Position numbers and translations under genes: made by a program. Of a DNA stretch of 64,000 nt, positions 27,833 through 37,038 are shown piece after piece. This stretch comes from Desulfosarcina alkanivorans. GTDB lineage: Bacteria > Desulfobacterota > Desulfobacteria > Desulfobacterales > Desulfosarcinaceae. Where the stretch lies: positions 4,154,001-4,218,000 of the forward strand of contig NZ_AP021874.1 in NCBI RefSeq assembly GCF_009688945.1, read 5' to 3'. Numbering within the stretch: position 1 is the first letter of the stretch; every line of letters starts with the position of its first letter. The notes below the pieces were generated by a model. That model was not told where the DNA came from. It saw only the letters and a list, made by a program, of their open reading frames with translations, and ran no database searches.

Positions 27833-27858
27833 CCAAGGTAAGCACGCATATACCTTGG
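27833..27858. repeat. Inverted repeat in the 27752-28145 intergenic region
   Basis: CCAAGGTA and TACCTTGG pair around a 10-base loop shortly after the ACAD stop. No T-run follows, so it may be a processing site or operator and not a strong terminator. The rest of this 394-base gene-free stretch holds only the possible sigma-54 site at 28043 and the ribosome site of the ligase. Confidence 0.45.
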
Positions 27859-28042
27859 CGCGGTAAAGCTGCTCTAAAGATAAGGCGCTGCATTTGAAAT
27901 GAAATGTCGAACATCAAGCTCACATGGACGATTGATGTTCTCATTAACACCGAATGAGTGGTCATTTTCTGACCCTACCAATTGTCAAGATGCACTCCTT
28001 CAGCACACTTAACATGACCACTGGGTATGGCTGTGGGTAGGT

Positions 28043-28058
28043 TGGGTGCAGCATTGCA
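28043..28058 (+). promoter_or_regulatory. Possible sigma-54 promoter for the 28146-38157 gene set
   Basis: TGGGTGCAGCATTGCA has GG and GC ten bases apart and a good TTGCA -12 block, but the -24 block departs from TGGCAC. It lies 88 bases upstream of the ligase start and faces it. It is weaker than the sites at 25773 and 3700 and should be treated as a candidate only. Confidence 0.4.
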
Positions 28059-28145
28059 TTCACATTTATCAGGATCGTGTTTTTCACAACAAACGTAGAT
28101 AATTGAGGTCAGCTGCCGACTTACACTTTTTTATGGGAGGCCAAT

Positions 28146-29792
28146 ATGACGATTTCACACGCACCTCTTTCCGAAAAGGAAAAAGGAAGATACTCCATCA
28201 TTAACAAGGAAAACATCGAGTTTATCATGGAGAGAAACAACGCCACCAATCGCTGGGTCATTGCCGATATGCTCCAAAGGAGCCGATATCACTTTCCAGA
28301 TAAAACCGCACTTATTTTTAACCATATCACCCGCACGTATGCTGAACTGGAAGATGAGTGCAATCAGGTTGCCAACGCGTTGACCGATCTTGGTGTCAAA
28401 AAATACGATCGGGTTGCCATTCTGGCCCACAATACCCATCACCATGTTCTCACCTGGATGGGTAGCGCCAAGATCGGCGCAATATATCTGGCGATAAACT
28501 ACCTTTTGGGAGGAGATGATATCGCCTATTGTATTAACCACTCGGAAAGCAAGGTGTTTATTGTCGAAGATTCGTTCTATCCACAGGTGAAGGATGCCAT
28601 TGACAACATGCCATCTGTGGAAACCTTTATCTGGTCAAAGCAGGGAGAAGGACAAAAACCTGTAGAAAAGTTTCTCGATTTCGATGATTGGTATAACACC
28701 CACCCTACAACCAAACCTGAGGTCATATTGAGGATCGAGGACCCTGTCCAGATGACCTACACCAGCGGAACCGAATCCTTGCCAAAGGGGGTCATCATTA
28801 GCAACCAGTCCCTCATATCCGAATATATGGGGTGCATTATTGACGGAAAATTTAGCAGCGATGATATTTGCATCAACGCGCTTCCTATATACCATTGCGC
28901 ACAGCGGGATGTGTTTATGAATCCCATTTTCTGGCTCGGTGGGACCAACATTCTCATGGGGCCGGACATCGAGCTCATACTCAAGAATATTGCCCATTAC
29001 CAGGCAAGTATGTTTTTCGCTCCGCCAACGGTTTGGATCGGCATGCTCCGCCATGCGGAGTTTACAAAATACGACCTGTCGAGTCTTGCGAAATGCTACT
29101 ACGGCGCCTCCATCATGCCCCAGGAGATATTAAGGGAAATTTTACAAAAATTCCCCAATTCCGGCGTGTACAATTTTTACGGACAGACAGAATTAGCCCC
29201 CTATCACACCATCCTAAAGGCCGAAGACGCAATGAACAAAATCGGTTCTGCCGGTATGGGAGGGCTGCACATGGAGTCGAGGATCGAAGATGACGAGGGC
29301 CGCGAAATTACCGATATCGGTGTGCCTGGAGAAATCTGCGGCAGAGGCCCCCATGTGATGACTATGTATTTCAAGGAACCGGAAAAAACAGAAGAAGCCA
29401 TGAAGGGCGGGTGGTTCCATTCAGGAGATCTAGGCGTTCTTGACAAAGACCGTTACATTACGGTCGTGGATCGGAAGAAGGACATGATCAAGACCGGCGG
29501 CGAAAATGTTGCCTCCAGAGAGGTAGAAGAAGCAATATACCTGCATCCGGACGTAGAGGAGGTCGCCGTTATCGGCCTGTCTCATCCCAAATGGGTGGAG
29601 GCGGTAGCTGCCGTAGTCAAGTTGAAAGCCGATACAGCTCCTTCCGAAAACGAGTTGATGGCGCATTGCAAGGCCCACCTGTCTTCTTTTAAAATTCCTA
29701 AAAAGATCATTTTTGTTGACGAACTACCTAAAACACCTACCGGTAAAATTTTAAAAAGAGACATGCGTAATTCGTATAAAGACAGCTTCTAA
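28146..29792 (+). CDS. AMP-dependent acyl-CoA synthetase
   Basis: This 548-residue ligase has MTYTSGTESLPKGVIIS near residue 200, YNFYGQTELAPY near residue 345, GGWFHSGDLGVLDKDRYITV near residue 420 and the C-terminal TPTGKILKRDMR with the catalytic lysine. It should activate the substrate of the downstream beta-oxidation genes. A strong GGGAGG site precedes the start. It is the first gene of an apparently co-directional run reaching 38157. The N-terminal 30 residues are longer than usual and could be shortened to an internal methionine. Confidence 0.92.
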   Translation: MTISHAPLSEKEKGRYSIINKENIEFIMERNNATNRWVIADMLQRSRYHFPDKTALIFNHITRTYAELEDECNQVANALTDLGVKKYDRVAILAHNTHHHVLTWMGSAKIGAIYLAINYLLGGDDIAYCINHSESKVFIVEDSFYPQVKDAIDNMPSVETFIWSKQGEGQKPVEKFLDFDDWYNTHPTTKPEVILRIEDPVQMTYTSGTESLPKGVIISNQSLISEYMGCIIDGKFSSDDICINALPIYHCAQRDVFMNPIFWLGGTNILMGPDIELILKNIAHYQASMFFAPPTVWIGMLRHAEFTKYDLSSLAKCYYGASIMPQEILREILQKFPNSGVYNFYGQTELAPYHTILKAEDAMNKIGSAGMGGLHMESRIEDDEGREITDIGVPGEICGRGPHVMTMYFKEPEKTEEAMKGGWFHSGDLGVLDKDRYITVVDRKKDMIKTGGENVASREVEEAIYLHPDVEEVAVIGLSHPKWVEAVAAVVKLKADTAPSENELMAHCKAHLSSFKIPKKIIFVDELPKTPTGKILKRDMRNSYKDSF

Positions 29793-29860
29793 AGACTACA
29801 GACACAAAGAATTGTTATCAGTCGCATTCTTTCTCTTTGACTTCGATAAAGGGACCATAA

Positions 29861-31045
29861 ATGGAAATTTTGGACTATTCGGAAGGGCACAAGGCATTCC
29901 GCCATCGACTGAAAGAATACATTGGCAGCCATATCCGGCCGAGGGTGGATCAGTGGGAGGCCCAGCATATCGTGCCCAAAGGTGACTGGAAACGCATGGG
30001 ACAAAACGGCTTTTTATGCACGGCCGTTAACAAGTCTTACGGGGGCATGGAGGGCGATTTTCTTTACTCATTAATCTGTGCCGAGGAGATGGCCAAAACC
30101 CACCAAAGCGGCTTTATGACGCTTTTGCACAGTGACATCGTGGTGCCCTATATCGAAAGCTATGGGTCAGAAGCCCAGAAAAGGAAGTACCTGCCGGACT
30201 GTGTCACTGGCGAGGCCATTACCGCCATAGCCATGACCGAACCGGATGCCGGCAGCGACCTGGCATCCATGAGAACCACCGCTGTCCGGGACGGCGACGA
30301 TTTTGTGATCAACGGTTCCAAAATTTTCATTTCCAATGGCGTCAACTGCGACCTTGTCGTTCTTGCAGCCAAAGACCCTGCCGCTGAAAACCCGCACAAG
30401 TCCATTTCACTGTTTATTGTTGAAGACGGCACACCTGGGTTCAAGAAAGGTACTCAGCTCGAGAAGATGGGGATGCACAGCCAGGACACGGCCGAGCTTT
30501 TTTTTTCCAATTGCCGGATTCCGACAGAAAACCTCTTGGGCGAAAAGGGTGACGGCTTTGTCATGCTCATGAAAAAATTGCAGCAGGAAAGGTTGGTCTG
30601 CTCCATCTGGGCGCTTTCACGGGCGGAACACGTTCTTCAATGGACCATCGACTACTGCCAAAGAGAAAGCATTGCAGGTGCGCCCCTGTTCAGAAACCAA
30701 TCTGTTCAGTTCGATCTGGCGGAGATGGCCACACAGGTGAAGATGTCGCGGTGCTTTGTCGAAAAACTGGTAGCGGACCACATGGAAGAAAGGAATGCTG
30801 TCATGGAGACCTCCATGGCAAAGTACCAGACATCGGAAATGATCAACGAGGTCACGGGCCGCTGCATGGACATTGTAGGCCGGGATGCACTGGATGAAAG
30901 ATGCCCGCTGGCCCGGGAGTGGAGGGATGTCAGAGTGATGACCATATTTGCAGGAACCAATGAAATCATGAAGGGAATCATTGCCAAGGGTTTATCACAG
31001 CATGATTTCAATATTGCGCTCAGCGCTGGACATGGGAAAAAATAA
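29861..31045 (+). CDS. Acyl-CoA dehydrogenase, catalytic subunit type
   Basis: This 394-residue ACAD has IAMTEPDAGSDLASMRTTAV near residue 125 and NGSKIFISNGVNCDLVVLAA. The medium-chain EGT glutamate is replaced (FAGTNEIMKGI), but LQQERLVCSIW carries a glutamate at the isovaleryl/long-chain position. Very similar genes occur at 52267 and 57204, always close to an ACAD that lacks the glutamate, here the one at 26600. This suggests a heteromeric dehydrogenase. The ribosome site (AGGGACC) is moderate. Confidence 0.88.
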   Translation: MEILDYSEGHKAFRHRLKEYIGSHIRPRVDQWEAQHIVPKGDWKRMGQNGFLCTAVNKSYGGMEGDFLYSLICAEEMAKTHQSGFMTLLHSDIVVPYIESYGSEAQKRKYLPDCVTGEAITAIAMTEPDAGSDLASMRTTAVRDGDDFVINGSKIFISNGVNCDLVVLAAKDPAAENPHKSISLFIVEDGTPGFKKGTQLEKMGMHSQDTAELFFSNCRIPTENLLGEKGDGFVMLMKKLQQERLVCSIWALSRAEHVLQWTIDYCQRESIAGAPLFRNQSVQFDLAEMATQVKMSRCFVEKLVADHMEERNAVMETSMAKYQTSEMINEVTGRCMDIVGRDALDERCPLAREWRDVRVMTIFAGTNEIMKGIIAKGLSQHDFNIALSAGHGKK

Positions 31046-31116
31046 TAATTTTGATGATTACATAGTTCTCTTAACATCCTTTGTTTTCAACTTACATTTA
31101 ACAAGGAGGGCGAAAC

Positions 31117-32574
31117 ATGTCGGGAATCTGTTCGTATGGCGGATATGTGCCACGCTACCGCCTAAACCGGATGCAGGTCTACAAGGCCATGGGGTGGATG
31201 AATCCGGGAAACATCGCCAACGCCAAGGGAGAAAAGGCGGTGGCTAATTTTGACGAAGACAGCATTACCATGGCCGTTGCCGCCGGTCTGAATGCCCTCA
31301 ACGGAAAAAATCCAACCGTTGTGGATGGGGTTTTTCTAGCATCCACCACCATGCCCTACAAAGAACGGCTCAATTCCGGCATCGTAGCCACCGCTTTGGG
31401 ACTGGGGGAAGAGATCCACACAGCGGATTTCTCTGGCGGCCTCAAGGCTGGCACCGGTGCTCTCTTATCCGCCGTGGACGCGGTGGCGTCCGGACGTCTG
31501 AATAACGTGGTGGTAACCGCCGCCGAAAGCCGCCTGGGCAAGCCAGCCTCCCCCCAGGAACTGATTTTCGGCGATGCCGCCGCAGCATTCATGGTCGGCA
31601 ATGACAACGTTATTGCTGAGTTCAAGGGAGCCTATTCCCTATCCTATGATTTTACCGACCACTATCGGGGGAAGGACGCCATCTACGACCGCCAGTGGGA
31701 AGACCGCTGGATACGAGATCTGGGTTTTGACCAATTCATCCCCCAGGTAGTCAATGGCCTTCTGGAAAAGCTAGATCTTAAGATTAACGATTTTGCCAAG
31801 ATCATCTACGACTGCCACTACAGTGCGGCACGTAAAAAGCTGAACAAGATGCTGGGGATTGCTCCGGAAGCGGACCAAAGCAACTTCCAAATCGAAATCG
31901 GACAAAGTGGGACGGCCCAGTCTCTGTTGATGCTGGCCAGCGCACTGGAAACCGCTAATCCCGGCGACAAAATCTTGGTGGTCAGTTTCGGCAGCGGGTG
32001 CGATGCACTCTGCTTTGAGGCAACCGAGAACATCAGCGATCATCAGAACGCCGGGACCATCTCGGCGGCTCTGGCCGATAAAACCGAATTGGACAACTAT
32101 ACGAAATATTTAGTGTGGCGGGACATCCTGCCTATAGACGCTGGTCTTCGCTCAGAAGAGGACGTCTGGACCCGTTGGTCGGCCCTGTGGCGTTCACAGA
32201 AAATGGTGTTGGGCCTCTGGGGATCCAAATGCAAAAAATGTGGTACTCTCCAGCTGCCTCCACAGAAAATCTGTGTCAACAAAGACTGCGGAGCCGTGGG
32301 CGAGATGGAAGAGTACCGTTTTGCCGACAAGATTGGCCATGTGGCCAGCTTTACCGGCGACATGCTGGCTGCCTCCACCAACCCGCCAGCGGTGTATGGC
32401 CAGGTAGAGTTCGAAGGCGGCGGAAAGATGATGTTCGATTTCACTGACTGCAGCCTGGACGATTTAGAAACCGGCATGGCCGTCTCTATGAGCTTTCGAA
32501 GAAAATTCTACGATGAAAAGAGAGGCATTTCCGGATACTTCTGGAAGGCAGTTCCGACAAAGGAGGTGAAATAA
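31117..32574 (+). CDS. HMG-CoA-synthase-like protein fused to a Zn-ribbon OB-fold (DUF35) domain
   Basis: Residues 1-340 have the thiolase-like fold of HMG-CoA synthases. Residues 365-485 form a DUF35 domain with a zinc ribbon (CKKCGTLQLPPQKICVNKDC) and an OB fold ending GYFWKAVP. Aligned from memory with archaeal HMG-CoA synthases, the nucleophilic cysteine is leucine (DFSGGLKAGTG), the glutamate of SESHPY is threonine (STTMPY), and the catalytic histidine is aspartate (IIYDCHYS). The domain is therefore probably not a synthase. In archaea, DUF35 bridges thiolase and HMG-CoA synthase. Here the thiolase gene starts directly after this stop (TAAATG). A scaffold or cleavage-assisting role is likely (inference). 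GGAGG precedes the start. Confidence 0.85.
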   Translation: MSGICSYGGYVPRYRLNRMQVYKAMGWMNPGNIANAKGEKAVANFDEDSITMAVAAGLNALNGKNPTVVDGVFLASTTMPYKERLNSGIVATALGLGEEIHTADFSGGLKAGTGALLSAVDAVASGRLNNVVVTAAESRLGKPASPQELIFGDAAAAFMVGNDNVIAEFKGAYSLSYDFTDHYRGKDAIYDRQWEDRWIRDLGFDQFIPQVVNGLLEKLDLKINDFAKIIYDCHYSAARKKLNKMLGIAPEADQSNFQIEIGQSGTAQSLLMLASALETANPGDKILVVSFGSGCDALCFEATENISDHQNAGTISAALADKTELDNYTKYLVWRDILPIDAGLRSEEDVWTRWSALWRSQKMVLGLWGSKCKKCGTLQLPPQKICVNKDCGAVGEMEEYRFADKIGHVASFTGDMLAASTNPPAVYGQVEFEGGGKMMFDFTDCSLDDLETGMAVSMSFRRKFYDEKRGISGYFWKAVPTKEVK

Positions 32575-33780
32575 ATGGCTGATGGAATAAAAGACAAAGT
32601 AACTATACTAGGAATGGGATGCACACGTTTCGGTGAACGATGGGAATCGTATGCCGAAGACCTGGCTGCCGAAGCCCTGACTGAATGCCTGGAAGATGCA
32701 GGTATCGAGAAAAATGAAATCCAGGCGGCATATGTAGGCACTCACATTGACGAAATCAACGTAGGAAAAGCTGCGGTACCGCTGAGTGTAGCCCTAAAAC
32801 TACCCTACATACCTGTCACCAGAACGGAAAACTACTGTGCCACGGCAACAGAAGCTTTTCGGGCGGCCTGCTACTCGGTGGCGGCCGGTGCCTATGACAT
32901 TGTCCTGGCTTTGGGAGTAGAAAAGCTCAAAGACACAGGATACGGAGGGCTACCCGGTGGCAGCTGGCTGGGCGTCCAAAATAGTATGATGGGGGCAAAT
33001 ACGAGCGCACCGGGCCTTTTCGCTCAGCTAGCAACAGCATATAGCGCCAAGTGGGATGTGCCCATGGAAAAAATCAAGGATGCCATGGCCCACATTTCTG
33101 CAAAAAGTCATGCCAATGGGGTGTTAAATCCTAGAGCGCACTTGCGAAAAGTCGTATCCGAAGATCAGATCAAAGCGGCACCCATGATCGCCTACCCTTT
33201 AGGGCTGTTTGACTGCTGCGGGGTAAGCGATGGCGCCGCCTGTGCCATCGTGACCACCCCAAAGATCGCCAAAAGCCTGAAGAAAAATCAGAATATGGTC
33301 AATGTAAAGGCGCTATCCGTGTCAGTCAGTTCGGGCGAAGAATCCATTGGCAACTCCTGGGACGGCGCCCACTTTGTTACCACACGAATCGCCGCGAGTA
33401 AGGCCTATGAGGAGGCAGGAATCAAGAATCCCCGCAGAGAAATCAGTATGTGCGAAGTGCACGACTGCTTTTCCATTACCGAGATGGTCACCCTTGAGGA
33501 CCTTCACATTTCACCCAAGGGCGGCGCCTACAAGGACATCATGGAAGGATATTATGACCTCGACGGCGAGGTTCCATGCCAGGTGGACGGCGGGTTAAAA
33601 TGCTTCGGTCATCCCATCGGCGCATCCGGGCTGCGCATGATCTACGCTATGTACGAACAGCTGCTAGAGAGGGTTCCCGAGGAAAGAAAGGTTCAAAATG
33701 CTCGTTTTGGCTTGACCCACAATCTGGGTGGCATGCCGCATTCGAATGTTGCGGCCATATCTATAGTAGGGCTTGGATAG
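32575..33780 (+). CDS. Thiolase (SCP2/lipid-transfer type)
   Basis: This 401-residue thiolase should cleave a 3-ketoacyl-CoA. The acyl-accepting cysteine is in TENYCATATEAFRAA near residue 87, and the histidine and second motif are in LKCFGHPIGASGLRM. It lacks the C-terminal cysteine motif of classical thiolases and belongs to the SCP2-like group, which commonly needs a DUF35 partner. The start codon abuts the stop of the HMG-CoA-synthase/DUF35 gene, and GGAGGTG lies inside that gene, so the two are translationally coupled. A close homologue lies at 61322 beside another OB-fold protein. Confidence 0.9.
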   Translation: MADGIKDKVTILGMGCTRFGERWESYAEDLAAEALTECLEDAGIEKNEIQAAYVGTHIDEINVGKAAVPLSVALKLPYIPVTRTENYCATATEAFRAACYSVAAGAYDIVLALGVEKLKDTGYGGLPGGSWLGVQNSMMGANTSAPGLFAQLATAYSAKWDVPMEKIKDAMAHISAKSHANGVLNPRAHLRKVVSEDQIKAAPMIAYPLGLFDCCGVSDGAACAIVTTPKIAKSLKKNQNMVNVKALSVSVSSGEESIGNSWDGAHFVTTRIAASKAYEEAGIKNPRREISMCEVHDCFSITEMVTLEDLHISPKGGAYKDIMEGYYDLDGEVPCQVDGGLKCFGHPIGASGLRMIYAMYEQLLERVPEERKVQNARFGLTHNLGGMPHSNVAAISIVGLG

Positions 33781-33823
33781 TAGTTCGCTTTTTCGTGATA
33801 AATTAGCGAAAGGAAAAGAATAA

Positions 33824-34654
33824 ATGGGAGATTTACTAAAAGGGAAAGTGGCCATTATCACCGGTTCGGGACGAGGCATCGGTCAGGCGACCGCACTAAA
33901 ATTTGCAAAGGAAGGAGCAAAGGTTGTGGTCAGCGACATCGATGCCCTGCCCGCGGAGGAAACGGTTGGGCGGATTATCGATTCGGGCGGTGAAGCTGTA
34001 AGCTATGTGGGCGATGTTATGGTGCCTGACTTCGCACAAGGGATCGTCCAAAAAGCCGTAGACACATGGGGCGGCCTGCACATTATCGTGAACAATGCCG
34101 GGTTCACCTGGGACGGCATGATTCATAAAATGGGCGACGAGCAGTGGGACAAAATTCTCAACATCCACCTCAAGGCCCCGTATCGAATCATCAAAGCTGC
34201 CCATCCTTACTTCTGCAATGCGGCTATGGAAGAGATTGAAAAAAAGGGCATGGCCACAGCCAGGAAGATCGTCAACGTTTCATCCGTGGCAGGTGTGGGT
34301 GGCAATCTCGGCCAAGTCAACTACAGCTCGGCCAAAGCCGGTATCATAGGATTAACCAAAACCATGAGCAAGGAATGGGCCCGCTACAACGTCCAGGCCA
34401 ATTGTGTGGCATTCGGATTCATCGACACACGCTTAACCCAGGACAAGGAAAAAGGGATTGAAGTGGACACGGGCAAGGAGAAAGTGGCCGTAGGCGTTCC
34501 GGCCAAGCAAAGGGACCTCTTCATCAGGATGATTCCCATGCAACGACCCGGCACCCCGGAAGAAGCCGCCAATACGATCCTGTTCTTTGCGTCACCCCTG
34601 TCCAATTATGTTTCGGGGCAAGTACTGATATGTGGCGGAGGATTTTCCATGTAG
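33824..34654 (+). CDS. Short-chain dehydrogenase (3-hydroxyacyl-CoA dehydrogenase-like)
   Basis: This 276-residue SDR has the NAD(P) motif TGSGRGIGQATALKF, NNAGFTWDGMIHKMGDEQWD, and the catalytic serine, tyrosine and lysine in VSSVAGVGGNLGQVNYSSAK. It probably oxidises the 3-hydroxyacyl-CoA made by the following MaoC-type hydratase. Residues 215-240 are an insert (EKGIEVDTGKEKVAVGVPAK) not seen in FabG. AAAGGAAAAG precedes the start. It is the third step of the local beta-oxidation set. Confidence 0.87.
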   Translation: MGDLLKGKVAIITGSGRGIGQATALKFAKEGAKVVVSDIDALPAEETVGRIIDSGGEAVSYVGDVMVPDFAQGIVQKAVDTWGGLHIIVNNAGFTWDGMIHKMGDEQWDKILNIHLKAPYRIIKAAHPYFCNAAMEEIEKKGMATARKIVNVSSVAGVGGNLGQVNYSSAKAGIIGLTKTMSKEWARYNVQANCVAFGFIDTRLTQDKEKGIEVDTGKEKVAVGVPAKQRDLFIRMIPMQRPGTPEEAANTILFFASPLSNYVSGQVLICGGGFSM

Positions 34655-34724
34655 AACAATCACGGTCGACCCTTTTCCAATCGTGACCTCGCCGCTAATA
34701 ATTAATAATTGAGGACCAATAATC

Positions 34725-35564
34725 ATGTCGCTTAACTTGGATATCGTCGGAAAGGCAATAGAAGTCGAGCCGTTCAGCTACGACCACGACACCGTAATTC
34801 TCTATGCCCTGGGCATTGGGGCGGGAATGGATGAGTTGGACTATATCTACGAAAAGAAACTGAAAGTGTTTCCCACTTTTGCCGTTGTGCCGTTTATCCC
34901 AACGTTCCTGTCGGTTTTCGTTCCTAAGGCAGGTCTGAATCTGTTTAAAGTGTTACATGGAGAACAAAAGATCATTCTCCATAAACCCATTGCCCCAGCC
35001 GGCACCATTCATACATCCATGGTATGCGAGTCAATCTACGACAAGGGCCACAACGGAGCCGTGGTCAATGTGCATCTTTCTAGCCATGACGACTCCGGCG
35101 ACCTAATTTTCGAAAACCGGGCCGTTATCATTGACCGCGGGGCCGGTGGATTCGGCGGTGAACGAGGGCCTAAAAGCGAAAAAATCGTGCCGCCGAAGGA
35201 TCGGGAACCCGATTTTCAGGTGGAATATCCCATTCCCCCGAATCAGACCGCCCTATATCGTCTGAGCGGCGATAAAAACCCGCTGCACATCGATCCGTCA
35301 TTCGCTAAAAAAGGTGGTTTCGAAAAGCCGATCCTGCAGGGGCTCTGCACCTATGGGTATGCCGGTCGGGCTATCGTCCAGACAGTATGCGGCGGGGAAC
35401 CGTCGGCGCTAAAAGCTTTCTCGGCCCGCTTTATGAACGTCGTGTTCCCCGGAGAAACCATAACGGTAGCCGGCTGGAAGCGAGAGGGCGGCAACTATAT
35501 CATTCAGGTAAACACCGCCGACGGGCGTCTCGTGCTGGGCAATGCCCTGGCAGAGTTAGCGTAA
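34725..35564 (+). CDS. MaoC-like enoyl-CoA hydratase (hydratase 2 type)
   Basis: This 279-residue protein contains two hot-dog folds. The C-terminal half carries the hydratase-2 motif LYRLSGDKNPLHIDPSFAKK, with the catalytic Asp and His, followed by GFEKPILQGLCTYG. It hydrates trans-2-enoyl-CoA to the (R)-3-hydroxyacyl-CoA in peroxisomal-type multifunctional enzymes and bacterial homologues. Its neighbour SDR is of the type that would oxidise that product. GAGG precedes the start. The gene is followed by a strong hairpin. Confidence 0.9.
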   Translation: MSLNLDIVGKAIEVEPFSYDHDTVILYALGIGAGMDELDYIYEKKLKVFPTFAVVPFIPTFLSVFVPKAGLNLFKVLHGEQKIILHKPIAPAGTIHTSMVCESIYDKGHNGAVVNVHLSSHDDSGDLIFENRAVIIDRGAGGFGGERGPKSEKIVPPKDREPDFQVEYPIPPNQTALYRLSGDKNPLHIDPSFAKKGGFEKPILQGLCTYGYAGRAIVQTVCGGEPSALKAFSARFMNVVFPGETITVAGWKREGGNYIIQVNTADGRLVLGNALAELA

Positions 35565-35567
35565 CCG

Positions 35568-35612
35568 AATCGCCAGAGTGACATAAAACCTTTTAATGTC
35601 GACGTGGCGATT
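35568..35612 (+). terminator. Hairpin after the MaoC gene
   Basis: AATCGCCA pairs with TGGCGATT and the inner GACAT pairs with ATGTC, four bases after the stop codon. There is no T-run downstream, so it may be a partial terminator or an mRNA-stabilising hairpin separating the first six genes from the ACAD pair that follows. The rest of the gap to 35764 shows nothing clear. Confidence 0.5.
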
Positions 35613-35763
35613 TACTGTGATGGATCGCAAGCCGTGGGCCAAAAAGTACGGTTTACAAAGGCTTCCACATTGCGTTGTATCTTTCAATTACTCTAATTTT
35701 GCGTTTTAAATCCGCCTTACGCAGGAGAATGAGGCGGAATCTCAAGGAATAAGGAATGGATAA

Positions 35764-36969
35764 ATGGATTTTAAGCTAACCATTGCAGAGGAAACAAAGA
35801 AACAGGAATTCGAGGAGTTTTTCGAACATGAAATGAAGAACGCACCGCCGCAGTTTGGCAACGGCGGCCTGGAAGGCATTTACGATACCGAGGAAGGATT
35901 CGCTTTCCACAAATACATGGCGGACAAACTGGCGCAGAAGGGCTGGCTTTCCATGGGGTGGCCCAAGAAATACGGCGGCCAGGAGGCGTCCATTATGGAG
36001 CAGGTCATCTTCGACGAGGTCAGGGGGTATTACAATGCCCCGGGCGTGGACGGTTTTGCCGTGGGTATGTTTGCCCCCACGCTGATTGCAGGCGCAACCG
36101 AGGAACAAAAGGCTCGACTGCTTCCGCCGATCAGAGAAGGCAAAGCGTTTTACTGCCAGGGCTGGAGTGAACCGGATGCAGGGTCGGACCTGGCGTCCCT
36201 GACGACTACCGCCACGCGCAAGGGTGACTACTTCGTTGTCAATGGCCAGAAAACATGGACCACTGGCGCGCACCGGGCCGACTACATGTTTTTGTTGGCC
36301 CGAACCGACCCGGATTCAAAACGGGGAAAGGGACTCTCGGTCTTTCACCTGAAAATGGATCGGCCCGGCATCCAGGTCCGGCCGCTTTTGTACATGAACG
36401 GCAAGCACGTCTTCAACGAAGTCTTTTTCAACGATGTGAAGATTCCGGCCGAGGATCTGATCGGCGTGGAAGGTGAGGGTTGGGCGCTGACGCGCCAGAC
36501 CATGAATTTCGAGCGCAGCGGAGCCGGGGGGTTTTCAGGGGCCAAACGCTATCTCGAGCAATTGATCGATTACGTTAAGACGACTGTCCGGAACGGCCAG
36601 CCCCTGTCCAAAGATCCCAATGCCCGGCGAAAAATTGCAAAGCTTTTCATTGGCGCGGAAGTGGGTAAAACGCTTGCTTACAAAATAGCCTGGATGCATC
36701 AGAAAGGCGATTTTTCAGGCCTGATCACGGCTGCATCCGCTTCCAAGCTGTATTCGACGGAATTGGCCCAAAAACTGGCCAATTACGCCACCGAAATAAT
36801 GGGCCTTTACGGTCAGCTGGAGGAAGATCCGTGGGCACCCATGGGCGGCACCATGACGGATCTTTACCAAATGAGCAAAGGGGCCACCATCTATGCCGGC
36901 ACCAATGAGATTCAACGAAACCTGATCGCCTGGGTTGGATTGGGGTTGCCGCGTTTAAAATTAAAATAA
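35764..36969 (+). CDS. Acyl-CoA dehydrogenase, large-subunit type
   Basis: This 401-residue ACAD resembles the one at 12812. It has a long N-terminus, YCQGWSEPDAGSDLASLTTT and NGQKTWTTGAHRADYMFLLA. The EGT position reads IYAGTNEIQRN, so that glutamate is gone, but TMNFERSGAGG supplies the alternative one. It is followed after 69 bases by a 372-residue ACAD with no glutamate. Large/small pairs like this occur in pimeloyl-CoA and steroid side-chain degradation (family knowledge). The ribosome site is AGGAATAAGGAATGG, fairly weak. Confidence 0.88.
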   Translation: MDFKLTIAEETKKQEFEEFFEHEMKNAPPQFGNGGLEGIYDTEEGFAFHKYMADKLAQKGWLSMGWPKKYGGQEASIMEQVIFDEVRGYYNAPGVDGFAVGMFAPTLIAGATEEQKARLLPPIREGKAFYCQGWSEPDAGSDLASLTTTATRKGDYFVVNGQKTWTTGAHRADYMFLLARTDPDSKRGKGLSVFHLKMDRPGIQVRPLLYMNGKHVFNEVFFNDVKIPAEDLIGVEGEGWALTRQTMNFERSGAGGFSGAKRYLEQLIDYVKTTVRNGQPLSKDPNARRKIAKLFIGAEVGKTLAYKIAWMHQKGDFSGLITAASASKLYSTELAQKLANYATEIMGLYGQLEEDPWAPMGGTMTDLYQMSKGATIYAGTNEIQRNLIAWVGLGLPRLKLK

Positions 36970-37038
36970 TCGTATTGATTAAAGAAAACAAACGAGCATA
37001 ACCAACATGGATCATGTGCTTTTGGAGGAAGATAGCAA

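Noticed and set aside
31117..35564. Benzylsuccinate (Bbs) pathway for toluene degradation
   Set aside because: A DUF35/thiolase pair, SDR and hydratase are shared with Bbs operons, but the HMG-CoA-synthase fusion and MaoC-type hydratase differ, and no benzylsuccinate synthase genes are present.
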